The notes under the pieces are model-generated. The model searched no databases. It saw nothing but the letters and a program-made list of their open reading frames with translations, and had not been told where the DNA came from. A stretch of 64,000 bases of DNA from Cheiracanthium punctorium (taxonomy: Eukaryota > Arthropoda > Arachnida > Araneae > Cheiracanthiidae): contig JAWZYV010019980.1 in NCBI GenBank assembly GCA_038373885.1, forward strand, positions 930,001-994,000, read 5' to 3'. The position numbers and the translations under genes were made by a program. Shown here piece after piece: positions 58,442 to 64,000 of this stretch (its first letter is position 1; every line of letters begins with the position of its first letter).

Positions 58442-60089
58442 CCAAAGACACATGATTTTTTTCGAATTACACCAATAAATTAAAATTTGTAGAAGTAAAC
58501 AATTGCTTTGGAAATACAAGCACATGTTTCTTGTAAATCGGTACCGTTTCTTAACTATTAAATTCTCACCAATTGTCGTAGTTATATATATAAAATTAAA
58601 TAAAAACTCTTTTCCCCGAAGTACTGAACTTTTTCATGCCAGGACACGGCCTATTAGAATAAATCATTTCCGAAGGGAAAAAAGAATGCAAGGAAATAAC
58701 AGAAATGCCTTCACCTGACAGTGGACTATAGTCATTTTACCTAAAATTAGCAACAACATCAGGGGAAAAAAAAAGAAAAAGAGGGGACACTCTCGTTTCT
58801 TAATAATACACCCATGGGCATGACTTCCAGTATAAATTATTGGAGCATGCATGGGGCGCCAGCAAAAGAGACCCATGCCATTGTCTTCCAAAGCACAAAA
58901 GAGAATAAAAGGAAACTGTCGTCTTTCCCCCCTATCCTCCCACGGTGGATTTCTTGGAAATGGGAATGTAATTAGCCGTGGATCCTGAATGTATGTATGT
59001 ATCCCACATGGCTGACTTGAATGTATTTGGCGATAAATTACTAATCAATTAAACTGGATTTTGATATCGGTTATTAAGGATTGCTTCACTTGCAAATCGT
59101 ACAATTTTGAGCAGCTTTAAAAATTATGCAACAGACTCTGAAAATGATCTCACTCCAATGAACTAACTGCATGTAATGCAAATTGTTTCTAACACTATAA
59201 GCAAAAAATAAGAACCTCAAATAAATCATTCCTTTCATCAAAACCGAACAATAATTTAAAAGATTCAAATTTTTAAGGATAATTAAAAGTGCTCAAAAAT
59301 GACTGAAAAACTGAAATTAAAATTCCAGTTTTTGTTTTTAAATGGAAGACTTTTAATTTGGGGGGGGGTGGAGAAAGTTTGTCAAAACAAGAGAAAATAT
59401 ACTATTATATTTTAACCCTTTCAGACCTGATTAAACAATTTATCCTTTAATTAAATAATTTTATTAATTTTTTAAGAATTTTTTTTATTTAAGTGCACTA
59501 ATTACTAAATCTATTCTGTAAAGCAATATAATTTTTACGTCGTGTAATTTTGATCACAGGATTTGAAAAAAAAGGCACCCAAAATGAGACTGAGCTTCCC
59601 CTAACTTCAGAAGTTAAGAAAGCATAGCAAATTGTTATGTGTTATGAAAGTACAAAAGCATTTTCCAAATTACTGATGATTATTAAAGAATGATTAATTT
59701 CATTGATATGAGACATCTAGGACGTTGCTCTAGCATAACTCATTGCACAAAGTGCTTTGTGTTTCTCCAGTTTTTTATGCATTTTCTTTCTTTAAAAAGG
59801 AAAAAACTTTAAATGCATAGCGATGTAGATCGGCATCGTATACTTAAAACACTTTTGATGCCGGGCCAAAAATTGTTAGAATACAAGACAAATTTCTTAT
59901 GTCAGTTTGACATACAAAATATAGTTTTTACTAATAAATGATTAATATGAATAATGAAAATTATTTATATTTCTTTCAAGCTGCGTGTTTTTTCGAAAAA
60001 TTTATTAGTTATTCATACAGGAAATTTAGCTTACACTCATGGCTATCACGGGATCGGCAGCGAATGGGTTTAAAATTCATGCATTTAAT
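58442..60089. other. AT-rich DNA without a supported gene
   Basis: TTAACCCTTTCAGACCTGA at 59414 is another possible piggyBac-type end with no partner found. A G run is at 59359-59367. Frames at 58503, 58664 and 59086 have no domain. Confidence 0.45.
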
Positions 60090-60291
60090 CAGGTATGGGT
60101 GCGCAACCTTTAAAGAGTTGCGGGCCAAACTTCAGGATATTAGCGAAGTCGCGGGCTGTATAATTGGGATTTATATGGGATTTTGAATGGTTTATATGGG
60201 CTTTATGCAGGGTTTTGATATGCTCCGCCGTCCGGATCAAAAGCCGTAGCGGGCCCCATCCGGCCCGCTAGCCGGCGGTTGCCCATATGTG
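60090..60291. mobile_element. hAT-type MITE (ATGGGTGCGCAACC family)
   Basis: CAGGTATGGGTGCGCAACC left; inverted right end CACATATGGGCAACCG. GCGGGCCAAAC and CCGGCCCGC inside give it the look of the 27056 family. Flanks CATTTAAT and CATTAAGG match weakly. Confidence 0.6.
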
Positions 60292-61375
60292 CATTAAGGC
60301 ATTAAGGTCATGTTAATATGTGCATTAAAGTTAGAGTATATCTTTAACTTAGAGTATATCTTTAACTAAGATTATACTCTAAGTTAAAGAAATAAGTATA
60401 TTATTTATTTATAAATGGGCCAGGATTTTTCCTAATTCCATAAATTGCCTACAATGTATCGAAAAATCGGGAAATGCAATCTTAATTTCAGAAGTTTCAT
60501 TGAAGTTTTCAAATACAGTGTCTAAACGTAAATGTTGTCAGATAATATTTAGGTGAGTTCTTGATTGGACTGAATCTCTAAATTAATATTGTCAGTGTCA
60601 ATTGAATTAGCAGTCAATGAGTATAAAACCTCCAAACTTAGTCTAGGTACTGAGTTAAAATAGAAAAAGTTACTTATTTACTGGTAAAGCTCTGTAACTT
60701 TTATGAAGGTAACAGTTAAATAGGCAAATCTTGTAATTAAAGAAGGAAAAAATTACAAGATGTAATTTTCTGTGTGTATGGTAACACTTTTTGACAATCT
60801 CGCGCTTATCAGTTTTGAGTCAAAAATATATCTTATCTGCTGGTGATTCAAGTAATTAGACAAATGTTGAAAAGCAATCCAATATAATGCTATTGCTCAT
60901 GCCCGATAATAGTTGAAATCTATAAAAAAATCTTAATGTTTGGCAACTATACATAATTTTTAAAAAGTCGCAATCTTTCTGTTAAATGGCGTAATGCTTG
61001 TCAGAAAGTCCCCCCACTCTCTTTGCATACGTTACTGAGTCAAACACGTTTGTGGATTAAAGGAGAACCAATTGAGCCAGGGACCCTTCACGACAAACTG
61101 CCGAATACTAGAGGCTGAAAGTCTGTAGTCGGCTGCTAGCACATTCCATTATATCATTCATAGAAAATATGTAGACTAAACATTAAGTATTCTGTTGATG
61201 AATTGTAATAAACGGTATACAAGATTTTAACCCAAAAGTGAAAAAAATTCATCTCCTTTAGGGGTAAAAATGGAATTTTAGGCGTCAAATCCATGAACAT
61301 TCCTATATTTATCAACGTCTGCTACCTTGCCTCAAACATCGCAAACGGGAATAAAGCGCAAACTGAAATAAATCC
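60292..61375. other. AT-rich DNA with a short repeat cluster
   Basis: CTTAGAGTATATCTTTAA is repeated and then inverted at about 60330-60390, forming a small hairpin. Otherwise empty. Confidence 0.5.
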
Positions 61376-61905
61376 TTAACCCTTTAACGCGCAGTGTTCC
61401 CAGTGTTCCCTGTGGTGTTCTGGGAAAACCCAACTCTGGCGTTTTGGCTGTTGCCAGTCACGCAGAACAGATTTGATTTCTATAAAAATAGTTGCGGGTG
61501 ACATAGTTCCACGAGAATCCCTTACTTTTTAGCACATCATAACCCCGTAAAAAAATGTCACGATTATTTTTAACAGCACTGACATCTGCTGAAAAATGGA
61601 AGAATGCAAAAACAGCTGGATAGGTTGCCCAATCCTAAAAAAAGGGCAGCCGTTGCCATCGCTGGACTTAACTACCAGCAAGATGGCGGACGATCGAAAC
61701 GTTCATCGCGTGCCACAGATCTAGAGACCCTTTTTTGAAGCAGCTGGCTGTGCCGGCACAGCCAGCTGCCGTCAAAAAAAGGGTCTCTAGATCTGTGGCA
61801 CGCGATGGTTTGGATCGTCCGCCATCTTGCTGGTAGTTAAGTCGAGCGATGGCAACGGCTGCCCTTTTTTCAGCATTGGGAAAGGGTTGCCCCTCAAAGG
61901 GTTAA
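61376..61905 (+). mobile_element. piggyBac-type palindromic MITE, copy F, both arms
   Basis: TTAA at 61376-61379 and 61902-61905. This is the clearest full-length form: a left unique region, then two long inverted arms meeting at GCTGTGCCGGCACAGC near 61745-61760, each arm running through GATCTAGAGACCC and ACGATCG to AAAAAGGGCAGCC. Confidence 0.9.
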
Positions 61906-62299
61906 CTAGCATGTGCTCGCACTCTTAAACAACTCAAACTATTTTTTCATCCAGGGTCCGATTAACTTCTGAAGATGAAGCTTCGTCTCATTCGCCTCCC
62001 CTACGTCTCCCTGAGCACCAAGATAGCATATGATTAATTATTTAACAAATTTTTTAAGAATATTTAGATTTTACAGTTTAATAACGGAGCGTCCATTCAA
62101 GTAGTTCTTTTCCTGGCTTCGGGAAACTTAAAAACTTTCAAAATGCTCTTAAAAACAAAAACTGAAATTTCTAATCGCAGTTTCGCAGTCACTTTTGACC
62201 CCCTCTAGAATATCCTTATGAAACCTGGAGAAAACTCCCTACTCCCCGAGTTTTTTAGGTAATCAAATCCTGTTTCCAAGCGAACTGTAATTCCTTAAG
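61906..62299. other. Intergenic DNA, nothing seen
   Basis: No supported feature. Confidence 0.5.
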
Positions 62300-62301
62300 T
62301 A

Positions 62302-63657
62302 CCGTATATACTCTTGTATAACGCGCACCCTGTACTTCGCAAGTAAAATAGGCGTAATTTTTAAATCACGTATATAACGCGCACCATAAATTTGACAGGT
62401 GAAAACAATTTGGGAGTGTCTGAAATTTTTAATCAAATGGATGGAACCAGCGCCTCCTAGATATCGAAAGCCTTACAACAACTACGTCACCAACATTTGA
62501 CGTCATCATTAGGCCTACATTTAAAAGTTTTATTTTCACAAAATAAAACTATGAACAATTTCTGGTGAATGCTACAAATATTAGAAAATATCTTAAATAA
62601 ACATTAAAATTACCTTTCTAATACAAAGTTATTCATTCTGATCTATTTCCTTATCATAATGTCTAATTAGTCATGGTTAAAAACTGCCATTTGTCATAAA
62701 ATTATATATTTTATCTCAAATTATTAAAATACTGCTATTCATGGGTAAATTCATCAGAAAATTTTCATAGCTTTATTTTGTGAATTTAGAACTTTTAAAT
62801 GTAGGCCAAATGATGACGTCATAGCTTGGTGACGTAGGAGTTGTAAGGCTAGGGGTGTAATATCTAGGAGGTGTTGATGGAACTGAAGACGGTATCATTT
62901 ACGAGGACATTAACTAAGCCATTGATGACGAGGAATGTGGTGATAACACTGGGATCGGCAATGAGAATCGCTAATTAGTGTTAAAAAATGTTACTAGCGA
63001 TTTTATGTAAAAAAGAGTGTAACGAGTGAAATAAGTGTTTCAGTACTTTTATTGAGAGATTTTCCAGTTTTATTATCTGCTCTCGGTAAATTTCTTGATT
63101 CCCACGTACACCGTGAATTACATGCAGTGTAAAAAGTTATTCCGTGTATAACGCGCACTCGGAGTGTTTGACTTAATTTTTGGAAAAAATGTGTGTATTA
63201 TACCAACACCTCCTAGATATAGAAAGCCTTACAACTGCTACGTCACCAAGCTTTGATGTCATCATTTGGCCTACAGTTAAAAGTTTGATTGTGACAAAAT
63301 AAAGCTATTAAAAATTTCTGGTGAATTTACCCATGATTGGCAATATTTTAATAATTTGAGATAAAAAAATGTAATTTTACGATAAAAGGCAGTTTTTAAC
63401 CATAACTAATTAGATAATGTGATAAGGAAATAGATCATACTGAATAATTTTCTATGAGAAAGATATTTTAATTTTTTAATGTTTAATATAAGATATTTTC
63501 TAATATTTGTAGTATTTACCAGAAAATTTTAATAGTTTTATTTTGTGAAAATAAAACTTTTAAATGTAGGCCAAATGATGACGTCAAAGGTTGGTGACGT
63601 AGGAGTAGTGAGGCTTTCTATATGTAGGAGGCGTTGGTTATACACGAGTAAATACGG
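62302..63657. mobile_element. pogo/Tigger-type non-autonomous element built of two hairpins
   Basis: Ends CCGTATATACTCTTGTATAA and, inverted, CCGTATTTACTCGTGTATAA are flanked by TA (62300-62301 and 63658-63659). Two imperfect palindromes of about 430 bp each (62449-62878 and 63208-63640) are diverged copies of one unit, running from CCTCCTAGATAT and CTACGTCACCAA to the inverse of the same words. Between them lies a transposase-tail relic. Confidence 0.75.
62873..62974 (+). pseudogene. Relic of a pogo/Tigger transposase C-terminus
   Basis: The frame reads VDGTEDGIIYEDIN, a stop, then AIDDEECGDNTGIGNENR and a stop. The LDGTED-type block followed by an acidic tail is usual at the end of pogo/Tigger transposases. 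It links the element to that family. One in-frame stop and loss of the catalytic domain make it non-functional. Confidence 0.5.
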
Positions 63658-63718
63658 TATATCGTTAAATTACAGAATAGGTTCGGATAAGAAACATTTT
63701 AGAGTTAAACGTAGTCCT

Positions 63719-63966
63719 CAGTGGCGGATCGAGAAATTTTTTTGGGGAGGGGCTAAATTTTTTAAAGCGCTTATTTTACCTAATTAAAATGTACTATAAA
63801 TCAAAATTTTAGTCTAGACCAATGTATTAGGCTTTTGGGAGGGGCTAAGTAATAAAATATGATCATTTTAGCTATTTAAAGTGTATAATAAAGCAGAATG
63901 TTTCCCTTGTGCAATCTCTTTTGGGGGGGCTGAAGCCCCCTAGCCCCTCCCCTGGATCCGCTACTG
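63719..63966. mobile_element. hAT-type MITE (CAGTGGCGGATC family), intact copy
   Basis: CAGTGGCGGATCGAG start and TGGATCCGCTACTG end, with an exact GTAGTCCT duplication at 63711-63718 and 63967-63974. Same family as 35099-35347 and the outer element at 46218. Confidence 0.95.
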
Positions 63967-64000
63967 GTAGTCCTTTAATTGAACCAAATGTCCGCTTCCA

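Overview
The window is AT-rich, non-coding-dominated animal nuclear DNA. It has no bacterial operons or ribosome binding sites, no rRNA, and no long open reading frames. It is packed with small DNA transposons, and a few short open stretches end at good splice sites. Repeat style (hAT, piggyBac, pogo/Tigger, Harbinger and Helitron relics, a tRNA-derived SINE) fits an arthropod, possibly a chelicerate. That placement is an inference; no gene here fixes the species.

Layout. 1-12.6 kb: a candidate first coding exon of a gene running off the left edge, a Harbinger-type element, a pogo-like MITE, and mostly empty AT-rich DNA. 12.65-24.52 kb: an unusual 11.9 kb block bounded by 30-bp terminal inverted repeats with arrays of an AGAGTG motif at both ends and long, diverged inverted inner repeats. 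It encloses a 2.18 kb tract almost without G on the + strand (1,599 consecutive bases have none) and, on the - strand, a promoter-like segment plus coding-like exons ending at a polyadenylation signal. 26-33 kb: a tandem 169-bp duplication split by a piggyBac-type MITE and a hAT element, then a broken ZMYM1-like hAT transposase gene interrupted by a Helitron-like element. 35.7 kb: a candidate host first exon. 36-62 kb: more copies of the same piggyBac-type palindromic MITE (six in all), a hAT transposase C-terminus, a tandem-repeat block with perfect palindromes, a four-element nest at 46.2-47.3 kb, a SINE and minisatellites. 62.3-63.7 kb: a pogo/Tigger-type element built of two successive hairpins around a transposase-tail relic.

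No complete, confident host gene is present. The exon calls rest on open frame plus splice signals and are graded accordingly. Mobile element calls are firmer where both ends and matching target-site duplications can be read: TTAA for piggyBac type, 8 bp for hAT type, TA for pogo type, TAA for Harbinger type, and A|T insertion with a hairpin plus CTAG for the Helitron.
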